11,323 bases of DNA, from the NCBI GenBank assembly GCA_964580655.1, contig CAZOMR010000103.1, forward strand, positions 1 through 11,323, read 5' to 3'. The DNA comes from CAZOMR01 sp964580655. Lineage in GTDB: Bacteria > RBG-13-61-14 > CAZOMR01. A program made the position numbers and the translations under genes. Positions 1 to 6,431 of the stretch are shown piece by piece (positions within the stretch are counted from its first letter, which is position 1; every line of letters begins with the position of its first letter). The notes under the pieces are model-generated. The model saw only the letters and a list, made by a program, of their open reading frames with translations, searched no databases and was not told the origin of the DNA.

Positions 1-181
1 AAGCCAGCGCGGCTGGACCGCACATTGAGTTATCCTGCGGATAAAAAGGCACGCCGGAGATATAGTGGCCACTGTCCGGATTGGCATTCAACTCTTCCTG
101 GAAAGCAGGGTTATGAGCGTTCGCACATCCGGCAATAAAGATCAGAAAGATGAGCCGGGCCACATTTTTGATCGCGGTCAT
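1..181 (-). CDS. C39-like cysteine peptidase lipoprotein, PA2778 family (partial, 3' end beyond window)
   Basis: The first 60 codons of a gene that runs off the left edge. The N-terminus is a lipoprotein signal peptide: a short basic start, a hydrophobic stretch (residues 8-16, VARLIFLIF) and a lipobox IAGC with Cys19 as the lipidation site. After a short spacer comes the start of a papain-like C39 peptidase fold: GVPFYPQ (43-49) followed by CGPAALA, where Cys54 is the expected catalytic nucleophile and Gln49 the oxyanion-hole residue. This arrangement matches the PA2778-type cysteine peptidases, which are membrane-anchored proteins of unknown substrate. The catalytic His and Asp would lie outside the window. 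Its ATG overlaps the pyrE stop codon (ATGA, 178-181), so it is probably translated from the ilvE-pyrE operon message. A PA2779-family protein, the usual neighbour of this family in Pseudomonas, lies about 4.3 kb away at 4465-4890. The family call is from motif recognition over a short fragment. Confidence 0.8.
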   Translation of the reverse strand, partial: MTAIKNVARLIFLIFIAGCANAHNPAFQEELNANPDSGHYISGVPFYPQDNSMCGPAALA

Positions 182-759
182 CTCTCGGCCTGGGCGGCTT
201 TCAAATCCGATGTAGTAAATAACGAGAATAATGAATAACCCTTTTCTGCAAGCGCCTCAGCACCGCCTTCCTCGCGATCCACCACAGCGATTACCTCGAC
301 TATCTTGGCGCCCAGGTTTTCCGCGGCCTCGATCGCCTTCATGGCCGAGCCCCCTGTGGTTACCACATCTTCAACTATCACCACACTGTCACCCTTTTCA
401 AGACAGCCTTCCACCTGTTTGCCGCGGCCATGCTGTTTGGCCTCCTTGCGAACAATAAACCCGCGCAAGGGCCAGCCCTGGATCTGGCTCTGGTTGATGA
501 GTGCGCCCACTATCGGGTCCGCGCCCAGTGTAAGCCCGCCGACCGCATCCACCTTTCCCCCAGGCCCCCCGGACTCGCTCTTCAGGTGCTCAAGAAAAAG
601 CAAGGCGACAAGGTGCACTCCCTCCGGATGAAGCGTGCTTGTGCGGCAGTCAATGTAGTAATCGCTTTTTCTGCCAGATGCCAGGGTAAAGCTTCCGGTC
701 CTGAAAGACTGCTTTAGCAGGACCTCAAGCAGGCGCTTCTTCGCGGCTTCCGGATTCAT
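178..759 (-). CDS. pyrE: Orotate phosphoribosyltransferase
   Basis: Transfers the phosphoribosyl group of PRPP to orotate, giving orotidine 5'-monophosphate, in de novo pyrimidine (UMP) synthesis in the cytosol. The protein has 193 residues, a normal length for bacterial PyrE. The N-terminal substrate region FTLASGRKSDYYID (24-37) is typical. The flexible catalytic loop RKEAKQHG is at 104-111. The PRPP-binding signature VVIVEDVVTTGGSA is at 126-139 with the adjacent acidic pair E130-D131. The start is fixed by a 4-base ATGA overlap with the preceding DUF4491 gene (756-759), and a GGGATGAGAG stretch lies just upstream. Its stop overlaps the start of the C39-like peptidase gene. It therefore sits third in an ilvE-DUF4491-pyrE-peptidase operon. 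No separate pyrimidine-responsive leader or attenuator is visible. Assignment is firm. Confidence 0.97.
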   Translation of the reverse strand: MNPEAAKKRLLEVLLKQSFRTGSFTLASGRKSDYYIDCRTSTLHPEGVHLVALLFLEHLKSESGGPGGKVDAVGGLTLGADPIVGALINQSQIQGWPLRGFIVRKEAKQHGRGKQVEGCLEKGDSVVIVEDVVTTGGSAMKAIEAAENLGAKIVEVIAVVDREEGGAEALAEKGYSLFSLFTTSDLKAAQAER

Positions 760-1046
760 CTCTCATCCCGCTTCGGGTTTTTCGGAAACCAGCCTTTGGC
801 AACCCTTTGTTTTTGCCGTAAAAGCTCGTGGATACTATACAGTGCGATGAAGGCCGCTATGCCCATGACCCCTGACCAAAATATGCTCGTTGCTAAAAGC
901 GAGGCAATGACCAGTCCCACTCCTAAAACCAGAAGCAAAGGCCACCATCCGATTCCGAAATGGTATTCTCCCTTAACAATAAAATAATGGCCTGCGCCGA
1001 TCAATATAAACATTATCGCCCCAAGGAGTAATCCTGAAAAATTCAT
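756..1046 (-). CDS. DUF4491 family small membrane protein
   Basis: A 96-residue integral membrane protein of unknown function. About three hydrophobic segments are visible (roughly residues 4-24, 33-53 and 55-75), followed by a basic cytoplasmic-looking tail. The start MNFSGLLLG, the central EYHFGIGWW and the tail ending KGWFPKNPKRDER match my recollection of the DUF4491 family, whose members share the FPKNPK-type C-terminus. The ATG at 1046 is preceded by an AAGGGA ribosome-binding site, and the gene begins 8 nt after the ilvE stop. Its TGA overlaps the pyrE ATG. Its position between ilvE and pyrE suggests co-transcription, but no biochemical role can be inferred from sequence; no catalytic or metal-binding motif is seen. 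Confidence 0.85.
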   Translation of the reverse strand: MNFSGLLLGAIMFILIGAGHYFIVKGEYHFGIGWWPLLLVLGVGLVIASLLATSIFWSGVMGIAAFIALYSIHELLRQKQRVAKGWFPKNPKRDER

Positions 1047-1054
1047 TTTTTCCC

Positions 1055-1969
1055 TTAAATGTAGGTTAGCCAGTCCTTGTATTCCTTGTTCTCGCCCTTG
1101 ACCACAGCGAAAAAGGCCTTTTGCAGGTTAAGGGTAACCGGTCCGGCCGATCCTGTGCCTATGGTGCGGTCGTCCACTTCCCTGACCGGTGTGACTTCCG
1201 CGGCTGTGCCTGTGAGAAACACCTCGTCCGAGGTATAGACCTCATCCCGGGGAAATGTCTCTTCCAACACGCGGTATCCTGCTTCGCGTGCCAGGGTGAT
1301 GATTGAATTGCGGGTGATGCCGTTCAGGATAGAAGAGCTTTTCGGCGGGGTTCTCAGGACATTATCATTAACAAGGAAGATGTTCTCACCCGAGCCCTCG
1401 GCCACGTATCCCTGGAGGTCGAGCATCATGGCCTCGTCGTAACCGGCCTTGATCGCATCGCGCTTGGCAAGAATAGAATTGACATAATTCCCCACGGCCT
1501 TGGCCTTGGCAGGAAAGGCCTGCACTGACATGCGCACATACGAGCTGGTCTTGAGCCTTATCCCTCTTTCCAGGGCATCTGCGCCAAGATAGGCTCCCCA
1601 GGGCCAGGCCGCGATCACGGTGCGAATGGGATTCTTCATGGAGCCCAGACCCATCTCGCCTTCCCCTATAAAGACAATGTGCCGGAGATAGCCCTCCTTC
1701 ATGCGGTTCGTCCGGAGTGTCTCACAACTCGCTTCCTTCAGTTCCTCAAAGGGAAAGGGAATTTCCAGGCCAAGGATATGGGCTGAGTTGTAGAGTCTCC
1801 GGAGATGGTCATCAAGGCGGAAGATGGCGGACCCGTCCACGCATTTATAACACCGTGTGCCCTCAAAGACTCCATACCCGTAATGCAGGGTGTGCGTGAG
1901 AACATGAACCTGGGCATTGTCCCAGTCCACGAATTTTCCGTCCATCCAGATCTTTTCCATCTTTTGCAT
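1055..1969 (-). CDS. ilvE: Branched-chain amino acid aminotransferase
   Basis: A pyridoxal-phosphate enzyme of fold type IV that catalyses the last step of leucine, isoleucine and valine synthesis, exchanging an amino group between glutamate and the branched 2-oxo acids. The protein is 304 residues, a normal length. The PLP Schiff-base lysine is expected at Lys157 in PAKAKAVGNY. The conserved EGSGENIF (191-198) carries the glutamate (Glu195) that contacts the cofactor pyridine nitrogen. GITRNSI (217-223) and TGTAAEVTPV (253-262) are the usual phosphate-binding and substrate-loop signatures. The N-terminal HTLHYGYGVFEG (26-37) is also diagnostic. A strong ribosome-binding site (GGAGGAGGGG) sits about 8 nt before the ATG at 1969; Met4 (MEKIWMDGK) is a possible alternative start. 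It is the first gene of a four-gene operon driven by the promoter at 2009-2037. Confidence 0.97.
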   Translation of the reverse strand: MQKMEKIWMDGKFVDWDNAQVHVLTHTLHYGYGVFEGTRCYKCVDGSAIFRLDDHLRRLYNSAHILGLEIPFPFEELKEASCETLRTNRMKEGYLRHIVFIGEGEMGLGSMKNPIRTVIAAWPWGAYLGADALERGIRLKTSSYVRMSVQAFPAKAKAVGNYVNSILAKRDAIKAGYDEAMMLDLQGYVAEGSGENIFLVNDNVLRTPPKSSSILNGITRNSIITLAREAGYRVLEETFPRDEVYTSDEVFLTGTAAEVTPVREVDDRTIGTGSAGPVTLNLQKAFFAVVKGENKEYKDWLTYI

Positions 1970-2008
1970 ACGCGCCCCTCCTCCGATGCCTCGATATTTT
2001 CCAGGTTT

Positions 2009-2037
2009 AATATATTAAGTTTTTCGTCTGTTGGCAA
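2009..2037 (-). promoter_or_regulatory. Sigma-70-type promoter of the ilvE operon
   Basis: On the minus strand, TTGCCA (2032-2037) and TATATT (2009-2014) are separated by exactly 17 bases. Each hexamer matches the consensus at five of six positions. The expected transcription start is near 2002, giving a leader of about 33 nt before the ilvE ATG that contains the GGAGG ribosome-binding site. The leader is too short for a T-box or a leader-peptide attenuator. It lies in the divergent gap between ilvE and mazG. No equally good plus-strand promoter for mazG was found there. Confidence 0.7.
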
Positions 2038-2133
2038 GTTAGTTTTGCTGGCGGGATGAGAAAAGAGTATTTGCATTTCAGAACCTGATGTCCTATCTTG
2101 ATGCGGAAAGCTGTTTGGAAGGATTTACTTGCC

Positions 2134-2928
2134 ATGACCGTTGAAAAAAAGTATGAAGAGGGGTTTAAGGCGCTGGTTCAGCTTATGAGCAGGCTTCGCT
2201 CTCCGGAGGGCTGTCCGTGGGACAGGGAGCAGAATCCGGAGACGCTAAAGCCTTATATCATAGAGGAGGCGCACGAGGTTTTGGAGGCCATAGACAGCGG
2301 TGACCCGGATCGGGTATGCGAGGAGCTAGGGGACCTGCTCTTTCAGATAATCTTCCAGGCCCAGGTTTTCTCGGAGCGCGGGGATTTTGACATGGGGGAT
2401 GTGACAAACAAGATTCACGAGAAGATGGTAAGGCGGCATCCGCATGTCTTTGGCGATGCGACTGTGAAGGATGCGGAGGATGTCCGGAGGAACTGGGCTC
2501 GGATCAAGAGGGAGCACGAGGGTAAAGGAAAGGAATCGGCTCTTGGCAAAGTGCCTCGGTCGGTTCCTGCCTTGCTGAGGGCGCGGCGGATAACGGAGAA
2601 CGCGGCAGAGCTCGGGTTTGACTGGAGGTGTCTTGAGGATGTGAAAGCCAAGGTGGACGAGGAGTGGAGCGAGCTGAAGGAAGAGATCTCGCGCAAGAAC
2701 AAAAAGAAGATAGACCATGAGCTTGGGGACATGCTTTTCGCACTGGTCAACCTGGGCAGATTCCTCCGGCTGAATCCTGAAGAGTCGCTTTCAAGCGCGA
2801 TCAGGAGATTCGAGGCCCGGTTCCATTATATGGAGGATTCCCTCAAGCGCCAAGGTAAGGACTTTGAGGGCCTTGAGCTTGATGAATTGGACTGCCTGTG
2901 GGAAGAAGCCAAGAGCAGGGGGTATTGA
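2134..2928 (+). CDS. mazG: Nucleoside triphosphate pyrophosphohydrolase MazG
   Basis: Hydrolyses NTPs and dNTPs to the monophosphate and pyrophosphate, a house-cleaning activity in the cytosol that also affects ppGpp-related stress responses in some bacteria. The protein has 264 residues from the chosen start, almost the size of the E. coli enzyme. It contains two tandem MazG helical domains. The first has LRSPEGCPWDREQ (21-33), the metal site EEAHE (44-48) and EELGD (63-67). RRHPHVFGD (100-108) follows. The second domain has DEEWSE (175-180) and HELGD (195-199). The ATG at 2134 is preferred because the protein then begins MTVEKKYEEG as in relatives and GGAAGGA lies about 10 nt upstream; in-frame TTG (2098) and ATG (2101) would add 11-12 residues. 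It is the only plus-strand gene in the window. No mazE/mazF toxin genes are nearby. Confidence 0.96.
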   Translation: MTVEKKYEEGFKALVQLMSRLRSPEGCPWDREQNPETLKPYIIEEAHEVLEAIDSGDPDRVCEELGDLLFQIIFQAQVFSERGDFDMGDVTNKIHEKMVRRHPHVFGDATVKDAEDVRRNWARIKREHEGKGKESALGKVPRSVPALLRARRITENAAELGFDWRCLEDVKAKVDEEWSELKEEISRKNKKKIDHELGDMLFALVNLGRFLRLNPEESLSSAIRRFEARFHYMEDSLKRQGKDFEGLELDELDCLWEEAKSRGY

Positions 2929-3003
2929 TAGATATAATAGGGGTCAGAGTTTCACTTAGCGTTTAACGAGTATTCCCCTGCATTGGTAAGAAAGTTGTGC
3001 GTT

Positions 3004-3264
3004 CTATTTTTCTGTTGCTCGTGTATTGAGACCCTGCTCGGCCAGTATATCGAGGCATATTTCTCGCATGTCTTCCGGGACTTTTTCGCCGGCCGCTTTC
3101 ACGAGGTCAGGCTCCTCGACCTTTTCGGCGCCTCGGGCTCTCGCGTTTTCCTCGGCTCCTTCAATAATTTTCTCCAGAGCCTTTTTCCTCGCAAAGGGCG
3201 GCACCACGCTTAGCGCGGCCTTGAGCGCAGACCAGACGCGATCCTCCCAGGGCATGTTCTTCAT
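3004..3264 (-). CDS. Small PCP_red-domain protein (light-independent protochlorophyllide reductase subunit-like)
   Basis: An 86-residue soluble protein, with no signal peptide or membrane segment. An early aromatic-rich start (PWEDRVWSAL, 5-14) is followed by VPPFARKKALEKIIEG (21-36), an ARARGAEKV turn (41-49) and a final helix EEPDLVKAAGEKVPEDM (50-66). This pattern resembles the PCP_red domain found at the C-terminus of the BchB/ChlB subunit of dark-operative protochlorophyllide reductase and in small stand-alone proteins of non-photosynthetic bacteria. The function of stand-alone members is not known to me. Its ATG overlaps the stop of the radical SAM gene (ATGA, 3261-3264), so the two proteins are very probably made together and may act on the same substrate. 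One cysteine (Cys70) is present. The domain call is from motif shape, with moderate certainty. Confidence 0.7.
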   Translation of the reverse strand: MKNMPWEDRVWSALKAALSVVPPFARKKALEKIIEGAEENARARGAEKVEEPDLVKAAGEKVPEDMREICLDILAEQGLNTRATEK

Positions 3265-4307
3265 GAAATCTCAGACTCCGTAAACCAGCAAGTCGGGTCC
3301 TCGGCCAACATGTCCCCGGTCTTCTCATACGCCTTGCATCTAGCTCCTGCGCAGGTTGTCCTGTAGCGGCAATTGGAGCACTTGCCTTTCAAGAGATTCC
3401 GGTCGCGCAGTTGCATAAAGACATCCGCGTTCTCCCATATCTCGTTGAACGGCCTCTCTCTTACATTTCCAGCCTTGACCTGAAGAACCATGCAGGGCAC
3501 CACATCGCCGTCAGGCAGGATGGTGGCATAGCGCGTTCCCGCGGCACAGCATGTTCTCACAAATCTTTCAAGCATGACATCTTCGGGTAAGCCCTTATCC
3601 GCGGCGACATAATATTGCGGGACGGCTACGAGGCGGAAGATCATGTGTTTATATTCAGGCCGCTTGAGGTATGAGATGACCTTCTGGACCAGGGCTTTCC
3701 TCTGGTCGGTGTCCAGCTCAAGCTCCGCATGCTCTCGGCCTCTTCCGGAGGACACGAAGTCGAATATCTCCACGGCGTTTGCGCGGTTTGCTCTAGCTAT
3801 CTCAACTATTGCATCAAGCTGGTTGAAGTTTGCAGGGTGCATAAGCGGGGCTAGCTGAAACCCGAGGCCCTCCTCGGCGCAGTTTTTGATTCCCTGCATG
3901 GTCTTTTCCCATGCGCCAGGAAGGCCGCGAAGATGATCATGTGTCTTTGCGTTGTCCCCGTCAAGGCTGATCTGGACAGCAAGAAGCCCGGCTCGCTTCA
4001 ATGTGCGCGCCATCTCGCGGCTCATGTTCATGGCATTGGACCCAAGCACTGGCCGGATGCCTGATCCCGCGGCGTGCTTCACCAATTCAGGCAGGTCCTC
4101 ACGCAAGAGCGGCTCTCCCCCGTCAAATATGAGAAGATGTGCGCCGGTCGCCGCTATCTCAGAAATGACCCCCTTTGCTTCATCGGTGGAAAGCTCATTC
4201 GGATCAGGATCGCCGGAGGAAGTGTAACAGTGCAGGCACTTGAGATCACACTTGCGGGTTACAGCGAAACTCACAAGCGCTGGACTGGATGTTTTACTAC
4301 TCATCAT
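3261..4307 (-). CDS. Radical SAM/SPASM protein, NirJ/AhbC/AhbD-like
   Basis: A 348-residue radical S-adenosylmethionine enzyme. The CxxxCxxC motif for the SAM-binding [4Fe-4S] cluster is Cys20, Cys24 and Cys27 in RKCDLKCLHCY, and GGEP (63-66) is the SAM amino-group motif. The C-terminal SPASM-type region carries Cys253, Cys254, Cys272, Cys310, Cys313, Cys319, Cys324 and Cys340, enough for auxiliary Fe-S clusters. The ending KCSNCRYRTTCAGARCKAYE (309-328) with GDMLAEDPTC (331-340) is like the tetrapyrrole-modifying enzymes NirJ (heme d1) and AhbC/AhbD (siroheme-dependent heme synthesis). No other heme gene is in the window, so the exact substrate is open; a peptide-modifying SPASM enzyme is the alternative, but no precursor peptide was seen nearby. 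The start has two adjacent ATGs (4307 and 4304) directly after AGGGG; the second gives slightly better spacing. It is coupled to the downstream PCP_red gene. Confidence 0.85.
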   Translation of the reverse strand: MMSSKTSSPALVSFAVTRKCDLKCLHCYTSSGDPDPNELSTDEAKGVISEIAATGAHLLIFDGGEPLLREDLPELVKHAAGSGIRPVLGSNAMNMSREMARTLKRAGLLAVQISLDGDNAKTHDHLRGLPGAWEKTMQGIKNCAEEGLGFQLAPLMHPANFNQLDAIVEIARANRANAVEIFDFVSSGRGREHAELELDTDQRKALVQKVISYLKRPEYKHMIFRLVAVPQYYVAADKGLPEDVMLERFVRTCCAAGTRYATILPDGDVVPCMVLQVKAGNVRERPFNEIWENADVFMQLRDRNLLKGKCSNCRYRTTCAGARCKAYEKTGDMLAEDPTCWFTESEIS

Positions 4308-4324
4308 CCCCTGAAAACTGTTTT

Positions 4325-4353
4325 ATAATATATCCGAAGAATACATTTTGCAA
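4325..4353 (-). promoter_or_regulatory. Sigma-70-type promoter of the radical SAM operon, very short leader
   Basis: On the minus strand, TTGCAA (4348-4353) and TATTAT (4325-4330) are separated by 17 bases. The expected transcription start is near 4318, only about 11 nt before the first ATG, so the transcript would have almost no leader. The only ribosome-binding-like sequence, AGGGG, directly abuts the ATG pair. The promoter lies between a terminator (4409-4443) and the gene, which supports an independent transcription unit. Confidence 0.65.
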
Positions 4354-4408
4354 GTAAAGAGCCAGATGTGGAATGAAAAAAGCAGACTCCCCAAAGACCC
4401 ATGAAACT

Positions 4409-4443
4409 AAAAAGCCCTGCTCACACATCCGAGCAAGGCTTTT
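4409..4443 (-). terminator. Rho-independent terminator after the PA2779-family gene
   Basis: Two 13-base arms, AAAAGCCCTGCTC (4410-4422) and GAGCAAGGCTTTT (4431-4443), pair around an 8-base loop. The single imperfect position becomes a G-U pair when read from the minus strand, so the hairpin is complete there, and the minus-strand transcript ends in a run of U. It starts 21 nt after the stop of the gene at 4465-4890. It may also work on the plus strand, where the pair is C-A and the T run is short. Confidence 0.88.
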
Positions 4444-4464
4444 CTATTAATCAAAAACACGGTC

Positions 4465-4890
4465 TTACGGATTCTGGTCTTTCTTTTTCTCTGGCTTCTT
4501 GAAGCTGACGATGTCAAAATACCAGAGCATGAAGACTATCACCACAATCAGGAGCAGAATAACGAGTCCTTCCAATTGCCCCCCTGGATTGAACTTGTCA
4601 ATCTGCGAGGCTATCTGGTGCACCTGCTCGTCGCTCAGGCTTTCCATCCTCTTGTTGACCTCTCCCGTGGTCAGGCCGAAGTCTAAAAGACGCTGTGCCA
4701 CAACCTTTTTCTCTAACACCACCTGGATCCTGGCAAGGTCGGCATCCCGGTCATAGGTCATCTTATCAGTGGGCACCACACTCGCGCTTCCAACCTGGGG
4801 CATAAGACCCAGGATACCCACAGAGACAACCAGGTAGTAAATGCCGAACCGAAGTCTTCCTTTCTGACAAGATTTTAGTAGCTTTTTCAT
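4465..4890 (-). CDS. PA2779 family membrane protein
   Basis: A 141-residue protein of unknown function. It has a basic start and a hydrophobic segment (about 16-34) that looks like a signal peptide with possible cleavage after VGSA (33-36). A soluble central part follows: ADLARIQVVLEKKVVAQRLLDFG (50-72 region), TTGEVNKRMESLSDEQ and HQIASQID. A second strong transmembrane segment (about 106-125) and a lysine-rich tail complete it. The 'ADLARIQ...LEKKVV..RL...G...EV..R...LSDEQVHQIA' arrangement and the single C-terminal membrane anchor are those of the PA2779 family, which in Pseudomonas sits next to a PA2778-type cysteine peptidase. A clear GGAGG ribosome-binding site lies 7 nt before the ATG. 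The gene begins 29 nt after the acyl-CoA synthetase alpha-subunit gene, so it is probably the last gene of that operon, ended by the terminator at 4409-4443. Confidence 0.82.
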   Translation of the reverse strand: MKKLLKSCQKGRLRFGIYYLVVSVGILGLMPQVGSASVVPTDKMTYDRDADLARIQVVLEKKVVAQRLLDFGLTTGEVNKRMESLSDEQVHQIASQIDKFNPGGQLEGLVILLLIVVIVFMLWYFDIVSFKKPEKKKDQNP

Positions 4891-4919
4891 CCCGTTCCCT
4901 CCTTTTTTCTGGCTTTGGC

Positions 4920-6431
4920 TTATTTTAACCCCTTTTTATCATCTGTGTCAAGGCCAGCCAGTTTTTTTCGAAACGCGGCATATCGGGCAAGATGACCCAT
5001 AGCACGGGCCGCATGATAGGGCGTGGGATAGATGAGCTTGCCTTCGCGGTTCAGGGTTTTGAGCGCTATGTTATCCTCGGTGGGCATTGAGGCCGTGTCC
5101 GAGGCAGAGAGGATGGGCTTTCCGGTCTCGCGGATCAGGCTCATAACCTTTTCGCAGAATGTTGTGTCCATGTTCTCGGCCCCGGCCACTGCCAACTCCC
5201 TTACCTGTTTGCGCTCCGGCGCGCTGAAGAAAAAGGAATTTTCGACCATGTGCCTGAAGAACACGCTCACGCCTATTCCGAACTGGACCACGGCGTCAAA
5301 TGCCTGGCTTTTGATCGTAATCTCCAGGGCCCGCGGCAGTGCGTCCCGCGACTGGGTTGCGGCCAGGTCCACAGGGTTGTTGTGGCTCCAGCGCGATGCC
5401 ATGAATTCACTCATCTTGTCCACCAATTCATTCGGCAAGCGAGGAACTGCCAATCCTTCGCGAACACATGCGTCTGCTCCAAGCACCCCCCATCCGCCAC
5501 CCCAGGTGACGATGCCGACCCTATTGCCCTTTGGCAAAGGTTGAGAAGCAAAGGTTGCCGCGGCGTAGAACAGGTCATCGAGGTTATCCACGAGAGTTGC
5601 TCCTGCCTGCTCACAGGCCGCGTTGAAAACATCCAGTTCGCCTGCCATGACCCCGGTATGCGAGGTGCAGGCTTTACTTCCGGCATCGGTCATTCCGCCC
5701 TTGAGAATCACCACTGGCTTTTTCCGCGTGACCTTTCGCAGGGCCTGGACAAATGCGCGACCGTCTGAAACCCCTTCAATGTAAGTTGCGATTACCGAGG
5801 TATCCGGGTCTTCGCCGAAGTACTCTATGATCTCCCAGCACCTTGTCACCGCCTCGTTGCCAGAGCTTACGAACTTGGAGAAGCCTATGTCGTAAGTAAG
5901 CCCTTTCCCCATCAGGCTTCCTCCCACATTGCCGCTTTGTGACACCATGGATATGGAGCCGGGTTTGGGGAATATCCAGACGAACTGTCCGGAGAGCTTG
6001 GCCTGGGTGCACATTATACCCTGGCAGTTGGGCCCGACAGCAATCATGCCGAAGCGGCTCACGGCCTGCGCAAGGTCCCTTTGAATTTTCATCTCCTCCG
6101 GGCCAACCTCGCCGAAGCCAGCCGTGATGATCACCAGGGCCTTGACACCTTTTCTACCACACGACTCGACCGCCGGAATCACCTTGTCCGGAGGAATCAC
6201 TATAATTGCCAGGTCAACCTTTCCAGGAACTTCTTCCAAGGAAGGATATGCCCGAATACCGAATATCTCTTTTTGCCTGGGATTGACAGGATAAAGCTTG
6301 CCCGCGAATTCGCCCTGCACAAGGTTATGTAAGATACCGAAGCCCCATTTCTGGGGAGTGGCCGAGGCCCCGATCACTGCCACCGATTCCGGGTAGAACA
6401 GCGGCCGGAATCGTTCCAGAACCTCGCTCAC
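4920..6431 (-). CDS. Acyl-CoA synthetase (NDP-forming), alpha subunit: CoA-binding and CoA-ligase domains
   Basis: The CoA-binding half of an ADP-forming acetate/acyl-CoA ligase, which interconverts acyl-CoA + ADP + Pi with acid + CoA + ATP through a phosphohistidine. The protein has 503 residues. The N-terminal Rossmann CoA-binding domain (about 8-135) has SVAVIGASATPQKWG (16-30), the VNP turn (49-51) and GPNCQG (133-138). The ligase domains follow, with SQSGNVGGS (164-172) and the phosphate-accepting His258 in TSHTGVMAGE (257-265 region). WGGGWGV (310-316) marks the second ligase domain. The GTG start at 6431 overlaps the stop of the beta-subunit gene (GTGA, 6428-6431). Together the two genes encode what many bacteria and archaea carry as one fused chain. 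The substrate (acetate, branched-chain or aryl acid) cannot be told from sequence. The tail after about 480 is variable and charged. Confidence 0.93.
   Translation of the reverse strand: MSEVLERFRPLFYPESVAVIGASATPQKWGFGILHNLVQGEFAGKLYPVNPRQKEIFGIRAYPSLEEVPGKVDLAIIVIPPDKVIPAVESCGRKGVKALVIITAGFGEVGPEEMKIQRDLAQAVSRFGMIAVGPNCQGIMCTQAKLSGQFVWIFPKPGSISMVSQSGNVGGSLMGKGLTYDIGFSKFVSSGNEAVTRCWEIIEYFGEDPDTSVIATYIEGVSDGRAFVQALRKVTRKKPVVILKGGMTDAGSKACTSHTGVMAGELDVFNAACEQAGATLVDNLDDLFYAAATFASQPLPKGNRVGIVTWGGGWGVLGADACVREGLAVPRLPNELVDKMSEFMASRWSHNNPVDLAATQSRDALPRALEITIKSQAFDAVVQFGIGVSVFFRHMVENSFFFSAPERKQVRELAVAGAENMDTTFCEKVMSLIRETGKPILSASDTASMPTEDNIALKTLNREGKLIYPTPYHAARAMGHLARYAAFRKKLAGLDTDDKKGLK

Noticed and set aside
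2326..2718. Three overlapping minus-strand open frames within mazG
   Set aside because: They are shadows of a gene with two clear MazG motifs; no domain or ribosome-binding site was seen.
2134..2928. mazG as part of a toxin-antitoxin module
   Set aside because: No mazE, mazF or relA is adjacent. The gene stands alone and has the full two-domain house-cleaning form.
2936..2949. AATAGGGGTCAGAG after mazG as a REP copy or terminator
   Set aside because: Only about 9 bases match the palindrome at 7394-7406. The second arm is missing and no stable stem or T run follows. It may be a remnant but cannot be supported.
5250..5768. A 172-codon open frame on the plus strand inside the alpha-subunit gene
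   Set aside because: It is antisense to a well-supported gene with intact motifs, has no ribosome-binding site, and its product shows no recognisable domain.
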